Notes: generated by a model not told the origin, from the letters alone. A stretch of 64,000 bases of DNA from an uncultured Amylibacter sp. (GCA_905181935.1 CAJIZV010000001.1:545560-609559), one strand, 5' to 3'; positions 45,294-54,421 are shown, counted from the first letter of the stretch. Program-made: numbers and translations.

Positions 45294-46063
45294 GCATCAT
45301 CTTTGACATCCAAGGCCACGTGGCACGTGTTACAATTGACCGGCCAGAACGGATGAACGCCATTGATATGGCAACGGCCCGCCAACTGGCCAAAATCTGG
45401 GACGAGGTCGAGGCAAACACAGATATTCGCTGTGTCGTATTGACTGGCATAGGCGAAAAAGCATTTTGTGCCGGGGCCGATTTGAAAGATAACACTGGCA
45501 AAAGTGGTGTAGACTATTGGAAACACATTAGCGCTGATTTTTCAGGGATTGCCCTACGTCGTACGTTGAAAACCCCTGTTATTGCACGTGTGAATGGCTT
45601 AGCGCTTGGTGGTGGCCTGGAAATGGTGATGGGGTGCGACATCGTCATCGCAGCAGACACGGCGCGCTTCGCATTACCCGAGGCTAAGGTAGGTCGTGTT
45701 CCACTTGATGGTGGCATGGTGATGTTGCAACGACTGATCCCACGTAACATTGCAGTGGGTATGATGATGACGGGCCGTAAGGTTTTTGCGCATGAAATGG
45801 CACGTTACGGTTTACTCAATGCGGTAGTTCCAATGGCTGATCTGGATGCTGAAGTGGACGAGTGGGTTGCCGATATTCTAGCTTCTGCGCCACTGTCAGT
45901 TCGCGCAATCAAAACACTAGCGCGCGAAACGCCAGAAATGACAGTACACGAAGCATTCACCCGTGAAACACCCGAACTTATTGCTGCTCTAAACTCTGAG
46001 GATGCCAATGAAGGCGTGTCAGCTTTTCTTGAAAAGCGTGCCCCAATTTGGACTGGAAACTAA
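45290..46063 (+). CDS. Enoyl-CoA hydratase/isomerase family protein
   Basis: A 257-residue crotonase-fold enzyme. Unlike the homologue at 20542, both glutamates that act in hydration are retained (GGGLEMVMGCD and ALPEAKVGRV). AFCAGADLKD binds CoA. It probably hydrates an unsaturated CoA thioester produced after the CoA-transferase step. It ends three bases before the ferredoxin gene. Confidence 0.92.
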   Translation: MSIIFDIQGHVARVTIDRPERMNAIDMATARQLAKIWDEVEANTDIRCVVLTGIGEKAFCAGADLKDNTGKSGVDYWKHISADFSGIALRRTLKTPVIARVNGLALGGGLEMVMGCDIVIAADTARFALPEAKVGRVPLDGGMVMLQRLIPRNIAVGMMMTGRKVFAHEMARYGLLNAVVPMADLDAEVDEWVADILASAPLSVRAIKTLARETPEMTVHEAFTRETPELIAALNSEDANEGVSAFLEKRAPIWTGN

Positions 46064-46066
46064 GAT

Positions 46067-46408
46067 ATGACGTTGGTCATCACAAGTGCTTGTATCGACA
46101 TAAAGGACGGTATTTGCACCACGTCATGCCCTGTTGATTGCATCTATGAAGGTGAGCGGATGTATTACATCCATCCGACAGAATGCATAGAATGCGGAAT
46201 GTGCGAAAGTATCTGCCCTGTCGATGCCATCCGCTATGCAGATGAGGTGGAAGACGAGGAAGTGCCATTTATCTTGCTAAATGATGCAGCGTTTCGCGCA
46301 GCAGACGGCAGTTTGATTGAACCAGGTGGGTGGAAAAAGGGCAATGCCCCTGTCATTGATCCACCGCAAATTACTGAGCTTTACCAACAGAAAAACGAGG
46401 TGATATAA
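46067..46408 (+). CDS. Ferredoxin with two Fe-S clusters
   Basis: A 113-residue electron carrier of the 7Fe/8Fe type. Cys residues occur in SACIDIKDGICTTSCPVDCI and ECIECGMCESICPVDAI. The second motif (CxxCxxCxxxCP) is a complete 4Fe-4S site; the first is of the 3Fe/4Fe type seen in FdxA-like ferredoxins. It may feed or drain electrons of the FAD oxidoreductase. It overlaps the DapA-like gene start by a single base (46408). Confidence 0.9.
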   Translation: MTLVITSACIDIKDGICTTSCPVDCIYEGERMYYIHPTECIECGMCESICPVDAIRYADEVEDEEVPFILLNDAAFRAADGSLIEPGGWKKGNAPVIDPPQITELYQQKNEVI

Positions 46409-47274
46409 TGCGAGGTGTTATAGCGGCGGTTCCGACCCCGATAAACGAGGCGGGTGAGCCAATCAAAGATTTGTTTCTCAAGCACTGCCAGTGGGCGCTT
46501 GCGAACGGCTGCGACGGGCTCAATATTCTTGGCTCTACTGGTGAGGCAAATTCGCTTGATATTGCTGCACGGCGCATGATGATGGAATGGACAGCTGCAG
46601 CTTGCCCAACCAACCAGCTGATGGTTGGCACAGGTACACCCTCATTGTACGACACAATTGCACTTACCAAACATGCGGATGATCTGGGCTATGGCGTCGC
46701 ACTAATCCTGCCGCCTTATTATTATACACCCGTCTCCGATGCAGGATTGACCCGCTGGTATATGGCGCTGCACGAGGCTTTGGGTGAGCGCAAAATTGAA
46801 ATATATTTCTACAACTTCCCCCAAATGACGGGGATTAGTATCCCCGTCAAAGTGATTGAAAACCTGGCAAACCAAGCACCTTTACGGTTCACAGGCATCA
46901 AAGATTCATCGGGCGATCTAGATTTTTGCCGAAGTATTGTAATAGCTAATTCAGCGCTTCGCGTTTTCCCAAGTTCTGAAACTGCACTCAAAAATGCCTA
47001 TACTGACAGGTTTGCCGGTTGCATTTCTGCGACGGTCAATGTGACAGCCCCCTTGTGTGAACAAGTCTGGGCGCAGCGCAAAGCGCCACCCACTGATACC
47101 TGTATTGAAATTGCCCGCCAACGTGAAGTCATTGCGGGGCCAGCCCTAATTGCAAACGTCAAGTCCTTGATTGCCGAGCGCACTCAAGATGCACGTTGGC
47201 GTACAATTCTACCGCCCTTTCTGGCGCTACCTGATGTGGACGCACAGGCCCTAAAAATAGCACTTGAGGGGTAA
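46408..47274 (+). CDS. Dihydrodipicolinate synthase (DapA)-family lyase
   Basis: A 288-residue TIM-barrel class I aldolase. The Schiff-base Lys is in TGIKDSSGDLDF, the Tyr in YFYNFP, and the substrate carboxylate motif is GSTGEANSL. Family reactions include aldol cleavage, dehydration and deamination of 2-keto acids (for example 4-hydroxy-pyrroline-carboxylate deaminase or 5-keto-4-deoxyglucarate dehydratase). Next to a ketoglutarate-semialdehyde-type dehydrogenase, such a role is attractive here, but the exact substrate is unknown. Confidence 0.88.
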   Translation: MRGVIAAVPTPINEAGEPIKDLFLKHCQWALANGCDGLNILGSTGEANSLDIAARRMMMEWTAAACPTNQLMVGTGTPSLYDTIALTKHADDLGYGVALILPPYYYTPVSDAGLTRWYMALHEALGERKIEIYFYNFPQMTGISIPVKVIENLANQAPLRFTGIKDSSGDLDFCRSIVIANSALRVFPSSETALKNAYTDRFAGCISATVNVTAPLCEQVWAQRKAPPTDTCIEIARQREVIAGPALIANVKSLIAERTQDARWRTILPPFLALPDVDAQALKIALEG

Positions 47275-47278
47275 CGCA

Positions 47279-47743
47279 ATGGCAAACTCCGACATCTGGG
47301 TTACTCGGTTCATGTCCCTGTGCGATCACATCGCAAGCTGGTCAGAAGATCGCAATTTTCATGTAGGCTGCGTCATCGTGGGCCCTAACGGCCAAGAGAT
47401 TCGCACCACAGGATACAATGGCTTGCCCCGCGGAGTTGCAACCCACGACCAATCTCGTTTTGATCGTGCCAGTGGTGAGAAATTTTTCTGGTTTGAACAT
47501 GCCGAACGCAATGCCATTTACAATGCAGCCCGTATGGGCGTGTCTCTCCAGGATTGCACAGCTTACGTAAATCGCTTTCCCTGTGCCGATTGCGGACGTG
47601 CATTAATCCAGTCAGGCATCAGCCATATTGTGGCCCCTCCAATTCCCGAATCTGACGGTGCGTTGGATTATAGTTTCCAAGTGTCTCATCGCATGTTGCT
47701 TGAGGCTGGCCTCATTTTCACAGAATATCCAAAAGGAAGTTAA
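47279..47743 (+). CDS. Zinc-dependent cytidine/dCMP deaminase-family protein
   Basis: A 154-residue CDA-fold enzyme. The catalytic HAE motif is at residues 74-76 (EHAERNAIYNAAR) and the zinc cysteines are Cys102 and Cys105 (PCADCGRALI). The sequence resembles dCMP deaminase, but its position in a catabolic operon suggests deamination of a heterocyclic or amino-substituted intermediate rather than nucleotide metabolism. The start at 47279 follows the DapA-like stop; an in-frame start at 47264 lies within that gene. Confidence 0.85.
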   Translation: MANSDIWVTRFMSLCDHIASWSEDRNFHVGCVIVGPNGQEIRTTGYNGLPRGVATHDQSRFDRASGEKFFWFEHAERNAIYNAARMGVSLQDCTAYVNRFPCADCGRALIQSGISHIVAPPIPESDGALDYSFQVSHRMLLEAGLIFTEYPKGS

Positions 47744-47744
47744 T

Positions 47745-49256
47745 ATGTTCAAAAATGTCTCTCTAGTTGCTGGCAAATGGCTTGGCTCAGATCAAAAATT
47801 TCAAAACGAACCCGTGAGTGGTCTAGCAGACAGCTTTGCAATCGGAACTGTCGAAATGGTAAATCTAGCTTGTGAAGCTGCAGAAGAAGCCTTCTGGTCT
47901 TATGGGTACAGCACTGCAGATGAACGCGCTAGATTCCTAGAAGAGGTAGCCAACCAGATCGACGCACGTGGCACTGAGATCACCAAAACTGGCATGAAAG
48001 AAACTGGCTTGCCACAAGCACGTCTTGAGGGCGAGCGCGGCCGCACCATTGCGCAGCTGAGGATGTTTGCTCAACACATCAAGACCGGAAAACATCTAGA
48101 TTACCTCAATGATAAAGCGCTGCCCGAGCGCGCCCCGATTCCGCGTCCAGATTTGCACCTAATACAACGCCCAATCGGTCCTGTTGCGATATTTGGAGCA
48201 TCAAATTTCCCACTGGCTTTTTCATCGGCTGGTGGTGACACTGCAGCGGCCCTCGCGGCGGGCTGTCCTGTTGTTGTAAAAGCGCACCCAGCACATCCTG
48301 GTATCGCTGATTTAATCGCACAAGCCTTTAATGCAGCTATAAAAGCAACAGGCGTGCATCCTGGCGTATTCAGTCAAGTCAACGACGGTGGCCATATCGT
48401 TGGTGAAACTCTTGTGCAGCATCCATTGATTCGAGCTGTAGGCTTCACCGGTTCGTTGCAGGCGGGTCGTGCACTGTTTGATATTGCTGCTGCCCGCCCT
48501 GTGCCTATTCCATTTTTTGGAGAGCTGGGATCGACCAACCCTATGTTTATCCTACCTAAAGCAATAGCTGCGCGTGGTGATGAAATCGCTACAGGGTGGG
48601 CCGGATCAATAACTATGGGGGCTGGGCAGTTCTGTACAAATCCTGGTGTTGCCATTATTTTAGATGGCCCGCTAGCAGTCCAATTTGCGCAGAACACTGC
48701 AACTATATTAAACGACACAGCACCTCAAACCATGTTGACGCACGGCATTGCCGATGCCTTTCAATGGGGATGCGATCATGTAGCTAGCAAAGCAGGCGTC
48801 ACAGCAGTTGTAGCATCTGAAAACGGGAAACGCACAGCGGTTCCGCAATTATTCTCCACCACAGCTGCAAACTGGCTGGCACAAGATACCTTGCAAAAAG
48901 AGGTGTTCGGACCAATGGCCATCCTCATTGTGGCGAAAGATATGAACGAAATGCGTGATCTTGCACACAGCTTGGAAGGTCAATTAACCTGTACTCTGCA
49001 CTTAGAATCAGGCGATTTAAAGGACGCACAAACTCTTATGCCAGTTCTTGAACGCAAGGCTGGACGTCTGCTCGCCAATGGCTTTCCTACCGGCGTGGAG
49101 GTGTGTGACAGCATGGTACATAGCGGTCCCTATCCTGCGTCCACGAACTTTGGGGCCACATCGGTGGGAACGATGGCCATCCGCCGTTTCTTACGCCCTG
49201 TTTGTTTTCAAAATATGCCAAAAGAATTGTTACCAAGTGATCTCCTTGTCAGCTGA
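47745..49256 (+). CDS. Aldehyde dehydrogenase (2,5-dioxovalerate / alpha-ketoglutarate semialdehyde type)
   Basis: A 503-residue NAD(P)-dependent dehydrogenase. The catalytic Cys is in MGAGQFCTNPGVAI, the general base Glu in FFGELGSTNPMFIL and the cofactor fold in VAIFGASNFPLAFSSAGGDT. These features match the KGSADH subfamily, which often runs with DapA-type dehydratases. The start at 47745 follows AAAAGGAAG; the frame is open further back only within the deaminase gene. Last gene of the operon that begins at 40088. Confidence 0.9.
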   Translation: MFKNVSLVAGKWLGSDQKFQNEPVSGLADSFAIGTVEMVNLACEAAEEAFWSYGYSTADERARFLEEVANQIDARGTEITKTGMKETGLPQARLEGERGRTIAQLRMFAQHIKTGKHLDYLNDKALPERAPIPRPDLHLIQRPIGPVAIFGASNFPLAFSSAGGDTAAALAAGCPVVVKAHPAHPGIADLIAQAFNAAIKATGVHPGVFSQVNDGGHIVGETLVQHPLIRAVGFTGSLQAGRALFDIAAARPVPIPFFGELGSTNPMFILPKAIAARGDEIATGWAGSITMGAGQFCTNPGVAIILDGPLAVQFAQNTATILNDTAPQTMLTHGIADAFQWGCDHVASKAGVTAVVASENGKRTAVPQLFSTTAANWLAQDTLQKEVFGPMAILIVAKDMNEMRDLAHSLEGQLTCTLHLESGDLKDAQTLMPVLERKAGRLLANGFPTGVEVCDSMVHSGPYPASTNFGATSVGTMAIRRFLRPVCFQNMPKELLPSDLLVS

Positions 49257-49712
49257 TAAATTGGAGGGCACAAAAACCTTTATTTGAGATCTCCCAACTT
49301 CATCAACTGTTGAAGCATGGCATGATTTTATAGACTAAAATGTAACAGATATTATTCATGGTGCTTGCATTTTAAAAAATGCAATTACGAAGTTAAAAAT
49401 AACGCTATGCGATGTGGGAAATGGGCATCTAATAGCATCTAAAATATATAACGAAGGTCAATTAATTGTTCTTAGAACAATTTTAGCATTATAAATTCTG
49501 ATCCGAAAGTAAGGAGTATAATAGTTAGTAGATATTTTTAATTTATAATTGTTTCAATATTAATAGGAACTCCTTACAATAAAAAATCTAAGTATTACGA
49601 GGGCGGCACGTTAATTTAGAAATTGGTGGAAAATGCACAGGTAAATAAAAAAAGGCGGTATCATGGCGACAGGACATTTACTTCTAAAAATGGTGATGAG
49701 TAGGTTTATGAC
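49257..49712. other. Intergenic region with coding-like remnant
   Basis: No intact gene. Plus-strand sequence at about 49340-49495 reads DIIHGACILKNAITKLKITL, then CDVGNGHLIASKIYNEGQLI and VLRTILAL before a stop, interrupted upstream by a stop. It is coding-like but I do not recognise it. The promoter for the VOC gene should lie in the right half. Confidence 0.35.
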
Positions 49713-50171
49713 ATGAAGTTTCAACAACCAGGTACGGTTGTAGCTGAACTTTGGTGCCAAGATTTTCACAAAAGTCTCACTTTTTACACTGAGATACTTG
49801 GCTTTTCTATCGGCCAACACAAGGAAGGCAGTACACATGCCTATCTTATGATGGGTTCCTCTCAGATAATGATTAGCAACTATGACCACCGCGGAACTTG
49901 GGAGACTGGTCCGTTTGAAAATCCTTTGGGCAGAGGAATAAATTTTAGCTTCTTTGTTGATGATGTACAAAGCGTTTATAACATGCATATCTTAAAAAAT
50001 ATAAAACCCTTCGTTGATTTGTTCACCGTCTGGTATTGGCGTCCTGACGGAATGGCAAAGCACAAAGAATTTGCGATTCTCGATCCAGATGGATACATGC
50101 TACGTTTTTCTGAATGTATAGACAGACGCCCCATCAAGCCTAGCGATGAAGACCACATGTACGAATACTAG
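49713..50171 (+). CDS. VOC (glyoxalase/bleomycin resistance/dioxygenase) superfamily protein
   Basis: A 152-residue protein of the vicinal oxygen chelate fold (VVAELWCQDFHKSLTFYTEI opening; FAILDPDGYMLRFSEC closing, with the Glu ligand). The family includes glyoxalase I, antibiotic-binding proteins and extradiol dioxygenases. Metal-ligand assignment is incomplete. No operon partner. Base composition is backbone-like. Confidence 0.82.
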   Translation: MKFQQPGTVVAELWCQDFHKSLTFYTEILGFSIGQHKEGSTHAYLMMGSSQIMISNYDHRGTWETGPFENPLGRGINFSFFVDDVQSVYNMHILKNIKPFVDLFTVWYWRPDGMAKHKEFAILDPDGYMLRFSECIDRRPIKPSDEDHMYEY

Positions 50172-50642
50172 CCGGGTAAATAATGATTTAGTGTATGGCT
50201 ATCATCCAACACCCATCACATCCCCTATATTAGTAACAATAAGGAATTATGTCAGGCACACGTAACGACTATACCTACATTGTCATTACGTATAGTGACT
50301 ACAGATAGCTGTGATACAGCACAGTGGACAAACAGAATAACCAACATGGAGAATAAAGCTATCATGTACAGGTAACTCTGGAACATTCATTTCTGCAAAG
50401 TGCAGCATTATACGTTCGGCTATACATTTATCTTAATATTGCAAACGATTACCTTCACCTCTACCTTTTAAGAGTTCGCTTCGCTCAACCTCTTCAAGTT
50501 TTACAGACATAAAGAACAGCGCTGAATTGAATTCAGCATTCATTAGTCCATGCAAAGCTATCATTTCCTCTTTAATAAATATCTCTTATGAGGACATGAT
50601 CTGAGCCAGTATGGTATCAGCACTATTTCAAACACTTGACAT
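50172..50642. other. Intergenic region without gene
   Basis: No gene recognised. It contains an 18-base imperfect palindrome GTCATTACGTATAGTGAC (50280-50297) and a TTCGCTTCGCTCAACCTCTT stretch (50473-50492) similar to one near 23988. It may hold relics of mobile elements. Confidence 0.3.
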
Positions 50643-50680
50643 AAGTTGGGAATTTTGAAGCCAATCAAAACCCCCAAGTT
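50643..50680 (-). terminator. Hairpin at the end of the flavocytochrome c operon
   Basis: AAGTTGGGAATTTTGAA (50643-50659) can pair with TCAAAACCCCCAAGTT (50665-50680), with two mismatch positions, directly after the stop codon of the flavoprotein gene. It looks like a terminator for the minus-strand pair. Confidence 0.45.
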
Positions 50681-50682
50681 TA

Positions 50683-51948
50683 TTAACCAAACATGTCTGC
50701 AGTTATACCTGCATACCAACCTTCAGACTCTTCATAAGTAGCTTTTCGCAAGTCAGCACTTTCATTAGTTGCTGAAATAAATCCATCAACCTTAGCAATC
50801 TTTTCATCTGTTGCTTTGTATGTTGCCCCAACTTTTATACCATCATTTTTATGTATCAACGACCAGCATGTATTTGAGAACTTTGCAGGAAACACTTTAG
50901 AACCCGTCAATGAACCTCGGACTGCATTTGCGCAAACTTTTGCCTGGCTATTAGCTGAGAAACCAGATTTAGGCATATCACCCTGATGTGATGCATCTCC
51001 CAATACATAGATATCAGCATTTGCTTTAGAAGACATATCCGAAGCATTAACTGGCGCAAAGTTTCCCTCAGTAACCCCAGCTAATTCTGCAATACGTCCA
51101 GCTTTCATCGCTGGGATAACATTACAAACATCAACTTTAACCATTGCACCGTCAATGGTAACTGTCATTGCATCTGGATCAACAGATACGTTTCCACCAC
51201 CAAAATCACTACTAATCCATTCGATCATACCATCATAATGTTTTGCCCAACCTTCTTGGAATAAACCCTGTTTGGAAAATTTTGGTTTGGGGTCCGCAAC
51301 AATAATCTTAGCTGTGGGATTATTGGATTTTAGATAGTGTGCAACCATCGAAACCCGCTCGTAAGGCCCGGGAGGGCAACGGTATGGGTTAGGCGGTGCA
51401 ACCATTGCATAGGTTCCACCCTGTGGCATTGATGCTATTTGCGCTTTGAGTAACTCAGTTTGAGAACCACCTTTATAGGCATGAGGCATCGCGTTTTGAG
51501 ATGACAAATTCCAACCATCAACTGCATCCTTAATAAAATCAATGCCAGGTGATAAGATTAGTTTATCATATGGCACTGTGTCACCACTGGCTAGCGCAAC
51601 AGTTTTCGTGTCACGATCCACTCCAACAGCCCAATCATGAACAACATTTACACCTCCAGCAGCCATTTTACCATAAGAGTGTCCAAGATCATCGATAGCC
51701 TTGACGCCACCCAAGTAAAGATTAGAAAAAAAGCATGTGTAATACATGCGAGATGGCTCAATCAGCGTAACATTAATTTTGCCCTTACTATCCTTAGCTA
51801 TGTAACGTGCAGCTGTGGCACCACCAGCACCACCACCGACCACGACAACTCTAGGCTTACCATGACCATTGGCAAATACTGTTGGTGTAGCCAAAGTGGT
51901 AGCAGCTATGACACCATTACCCATAAAAATTCGTCTATTTAGTTTCAT
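50683..51948 (-). CDS. fccB: Flavocytochrome c sulfide dehydrogenase flavoprotein subunit (FccB/SoxF-like)
   Basis: A 421-residue exported FAD protein. The start at 51948 opens a twin-arginine signal (NRRIFMGNGVIAATTLATPT). The pyridine-nucleotide-disulfide reductase-like fold has VVVVGGGAGGATAARYIAKD and a C-terminal FCSD domain (FSNTCWSLIHKNDGIKVGAT). Redox-active cysteines of the family are visible in YYTCFFSN and NPYRCPPGPYER. It oxidises sulfide to sulfur in the periplasm together with the diheme cytochrome encoded just upstream (26 bases). It could equally be called SoxF; no other sox genes are in the window. Confidence 0.9.
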   Translation of the reverse strand: MKLNRRIFMGNGVIAATTLATPTVFANGHGKPRVVVVGGGAGGATAARYIAKDSKGKINVTLIEPSRMYYTCFFSNLYLGGVKAIDDLGHSYGKMAAGGVNVVHDWAVGVDRDTKTVALASGDTVPYDKLILSPGIDFIKDAVDGWNLSSQNAMPHAYKGGSQTELLKAQIASMPQGGTYAMVAPPNPYRCPPGPYERVSMVAHYLKSNNPTAKIIVADPKPKFSKQGLFQEGWAKHYDGMIEWISSDFGGGNVSVDPDAMTVTIDGAMVKVDVCNVIPAMKAGRIAELAGVTEGNFAPVNASDMSSKANADIYVLGDASHQGDMPKSGFSANSQAKVCANAVRGSLTGSKVFPAKFSNTCWSLIHKNDGIKVGATYKATDEKIAKVDGFISATNESADLRKATYEESEGWYAGITADMFG

Positions 51949-51974
51949 ATTTTTTCCTCCCAAAGTTTAGCCTC

Positions 51975-52718
51975 TTATTCGAGGTCCTTAAAATACACAG
52001 CAAGCGCTGCGATCTCTTCATTAGATAATCGTCCTGCCATCATTTGCATAACAGGATGTGGTTTTTGTTTTTGTTTATAAGCATGCATCACAATAACAAA
52101 ATCTTTTGTTGGCCATGCATTAATTCCAGGAATACCAACATTTGCACCACTATTCTGGTGGCAAGCCTTACATTCGCTAGCTAGGTATTCACCATACTCT
52201 GAGTCACCTACAATTGATAAGATTGATGGGTCGACACTATGATCATTATTTTTTGTAAACTTTTTTAATACTTTAATTTTTGTATCATCTTTGGAAAATT
52301 CAGATAAATACAATAATAGATTTTCCCTATCATTCTCTTTTCTCAATCCACGGAAACTCATTCGGGTTTTTGCAATTAATCTTTTTGGGTTTTCAATAAA
52401 TGAATTTAAAGTTTCATTATTCCAAACCAATCCCGCTTCACCAGCTTGAATCATACTTTTAGAATATTTCGCTCCAGGCAATCCACCCGCGGTTCGTCCA
52501 AAAATATTGTTAAGTTGAGGACCCACACGATTTTTTGCGCCTTCACCAACTTGATGACAAGCTTGGCATTTTTTAAATATATCAGCACCTTTAGAGCTTA
52601 CACCAATACTTTCAGCCCAAACACTCCCGTGAGAGAGCATTACCGCTAATACTAATACCAATTTGCAGTACAAATATATTCCTTTTCCTAAGTAGATTAT
52701 ATTATGATTATAACACAA
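51975..52718 (-). CDS. fccA: Diheme cytochrome c (FccA/SoxE-like)
   Basis: A 247-residue exported cytochrome with a hydrophobic signal (LVLVLAVMLSHGSVWAES after a short N-terminal extension) and two heme-c motifs, CQACH near residue 53 and CKACH near residue 185, each opening a cytochrome c domain. Met ligands are plausible in MSFRGL and MMAGRL. It accepts electrons from the flavoprotein during sulfide oxidation. The N-terminal start may be later than 52718. Confidence 0.85.
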   Translation of the reverse strand: MCYNHNIIYLGKGIYLYCKLVLVLAVMLSHGSVWAESIGVSSKGADIFKKCQACHQVGEGAKNRVGPQLNNIFGRTAGGLPGAKYSKSMIQAGEAGLVWNNETLNSFIENPKRLIAKTRMSFRGLRKENDRENLLLYLSEFSKDDTKIKVLKKFTKNNDHSVDPSILSIVGDSEYGEYLASECKACHQNSGANVGIPGINAWPTKDFVIVMHAYKQKQKPHPVMQMMAGRLSNEEIAALAVYFKDLE

Positions 52719-52826
52719 ATGTACAAAAATGGAATAATAAATTCAAATATGTGAATTTATAAGAGAAAATATCCAATTTGAACACCGTATTTCATATAAA
52801 AGGGTGGGTTCCATGTTAGACAAATG

Positions 52827-52916
52827 GGTGTTGTCAAACAAAGTCCAACACGTTTCAAAATGCGACGATCATACAAACCTATGAAGCGCAGATTTAGAAC
52901 CACTCCGTGAGAGCAG
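52827..52916 (-). mobile_element. IS6-family element, right-end fragment
   Basis: GGTGTTGTCAAACAAAGTCC at 52827 matches the terminal repeat of the elements at 34621 and 55898. On the minus strand the inner part reads RTTALTEWF, stop, ICAS, corresponding to the C-terminus of IS6 transposases (R-x-AALAEW-x-x-x-AS). The rest of the element is gone, replaced by the gene fragment starting at 52917. Confidence 0.65.
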
Positions 52917-53384
52917 TTGTGCGTTTTTGCTTATAACTCTGTCTGTTTTAAAGATGCCTTTACTGCTCTTAAAAATCTTAAACAAAGAACTCTGAAAAAT
53001 GTGGCAATTGAAAAGGTTATAATCACTTGTGCAAAAAAGAACTGGTATAAAAAGACAAAAGGTTGGTATGATCTGACTAAGCCAGGTATATTCTCGACTG
53101 ACAGCAGAATGTTCAAAGGTGCAAACTGGATCCCAAATACTACTAGAGGTACCAACAATTACTCACACTGTTCACATGCAATTTACCTCTATGAGCAGAA
53201 TGTTAACCCTATTCTTTTAAACTGGCTAAATGCTAATAATGATCAATTTAAGGCTGACTTTGCCCTCACAGAAATGATCCAATGGATCTGGCGTACTAGA
53301 ATACGAAATGGGGAACCTGTTGATGTCTACATGCCTTCGGGGAGAATGAGGGAAATATTAGATCAATGGATTCATAATAATTAA
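52917..53384 (+). pseudogene. C-terminal fragment of a phage/plasmid-type replication or helicase-like protein
   Basis: A 155-codon open frame whose first codons run out of the IS6 fragment. The last 100 residues contain SHCSHAIYLYEQNVNPILLN and ALTEMIQWIWRTRIRNGEPV followed by VYMPSGRMREIL. This ending resembles the C-terminus of putative helicase-like proteins in phages and plasmids as I remember them; it is unverified. The N-terminal part of such a protein is missing, so it is probably truncated by the IS. Confidence 0.45.
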
Positions 53385-53657
53385 ATCATTTAGAGTTCTG
53401 TACACACACCGATTGTCCCGCTTACTTTATGCGATTAATACACGACCTCACAACCCTACGCTTTTGTCCACTTACAAGCCGCCCCCCCCCTAAAAGACTA
53501 AATATAACTTCTAGCCAGTGGAGGTGAACGGGCGATCCTCAAGTGCTACCAATGTAGAATTGGAGACACATACGAAAGTATGAAGTGGATACTTTATGGC
53601 CCAAACATTTTTTAAGAATAATACCGTATATTTAAAGACCTAACTTGGATTACTTCA
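53385..53657. other. Island region without intact gene
   Basis: A short plus-strand stretch at 53530-53616 reads ERAILKCYQCRIGDTYESMK then WILYGPNIF and a stop, with a CxxC pair, and may be another relic of the phage/plasmid-type gene. A ten-base C run is at 53484-53493. Nothing else recognised. Confidence 0.35.
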
Positions 53658-53930
53658 TTAGCACCCTTCATAAAGGCAATACGCTTCATTCTCAGACTGG
53701 CTCCTAACATATTCTGTATGTGCTTCCCTGTTTCTAATTCTCTGTCCGAGGGGTATGCTTTGTGCACGGGCAAAGCTTGTATCATTTGTTTTATCTAAGT
53801 CAGCTTCGGGTTGTTCAAACAGGGTGTCCAGCGAGATTTCTTTATTGACGTCTTTTTTGCTCATTATTTTCGCATCAATTTGTTTGAAGGAGTTTTTTTT
53901 ATTTGGTTTGATTGTTTTTTGCTTTTTCAT
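53658..53930 (-). CDS. Small Lys-rich protein with C-terminal Cys motif (unknown)
   Basis: A 90-residue protein from the ATG at 53930 (MKKQKTIKPNKKNSFKQIDA), Lys-rich N-terminus, Asp/Glu-rich middle, ending SENEAYCLYEGC. The frame is open back to 54014 but the extra part is not ribosome-site led. A neighbouring ORF ends in a comparable pattern (YCRGTC). I do not recognise it. Confidence 0.4.
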   Translation of the reverse strand: MKKQKTIKPNKKNSFKQIDAKIMSKKDVNKEISLDTLFEQPEADLDKTNDTSFARAQSIPLGQRIRNREAHTEYVRSQSENEAYCLYEGC

Positions 53931-54017
53931 TTCATTTATCTTTATTATGTTATTAAGTACGCTACTAATCGGCAGGCCCGTAGGCGCCCCTCTTACGGCA
54001 GTGTGCAATTTCAAGGA

Positions 54018-54398
54018 TCACATTGTGCATGTGCCACGACAATAAAGTGTGTTCACATTTCCATTTGGGTCGATATACTTTATGCTTTTTTGCGTCATCT
54101 GATCTATTTTTTTCCCTACAGCGGCGGATGGGCTGTTCATCAGCTCTTTTAGTCTCTTGTAGTTTTGCGCAGTGATTAACATCTGCGTCACTTTCATATG
54201 ATTTGCGGGATGAGGTTGCTTTTTGATTTGGGGTAAAGGCATGGCCGTGTTTGGGGGCATGTTGGCATATGTATTTATTGAATGTTGCACGATTGTAGGA
54301 TATTCTTGCTTTGTTTCGTTTTTTAATTTATTTTTATTTTTTGTTTTCTTTTTTGTGTACGCTGCAGCCCTTGCAACTCGGACCGCCTTTTGAGCCAT
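54018..54398 (-). CDS. Small basic protein of unknown function
   Basis: A 126-residue Lys/Gln-rich protein (MAQKAVRVARAAAYTKKKTK, then helical and a C-terminal KYIDPNGNVNTLYCRGTCTM). The frame remains open upstream (FKIDAYLKREAIKQE before the ATG). The ORF just upstream at 54422-54625 has a signal-like N-terminus and ends in the neighbouring frame, so both may be parts of one gene split by a frameshift near 54440. A secreted protein with C-terminal cysteines would then result. Confidence 0.4.
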   Translation of the reverse strand: MAQKAVRVARAAAYTKKKTKNKNKLKNETKQEYPTIVQHSINTYANMPPNTAMPLPQIKKQPHPANHMKVTQMLITAQNYKRLKELMNSPSAAVGKKIDQMTQKSIKYIDPNGNVNTLYCRGTCTM

Positions 54399-54421
54399 CT
54401 CTTGTTTTATCGCTTCTCGTT

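Noticed and set aside
47628..47744. N-terminal extension of the aldehyde dehydrogenase
   Set aside because: It lies within the deaminase gene; the ATG at 47745 has a good ribosome site and matches the family start.
40088..49256. Assignment of the operon to hydroxyproline degradation
   Set aside because: DapA-type and KGSADH-type genes fit, but the CoA-transferase, hydratase, ferredoxin and CDA-type deaminase do not, and no hydroxyproline epimerase is present.
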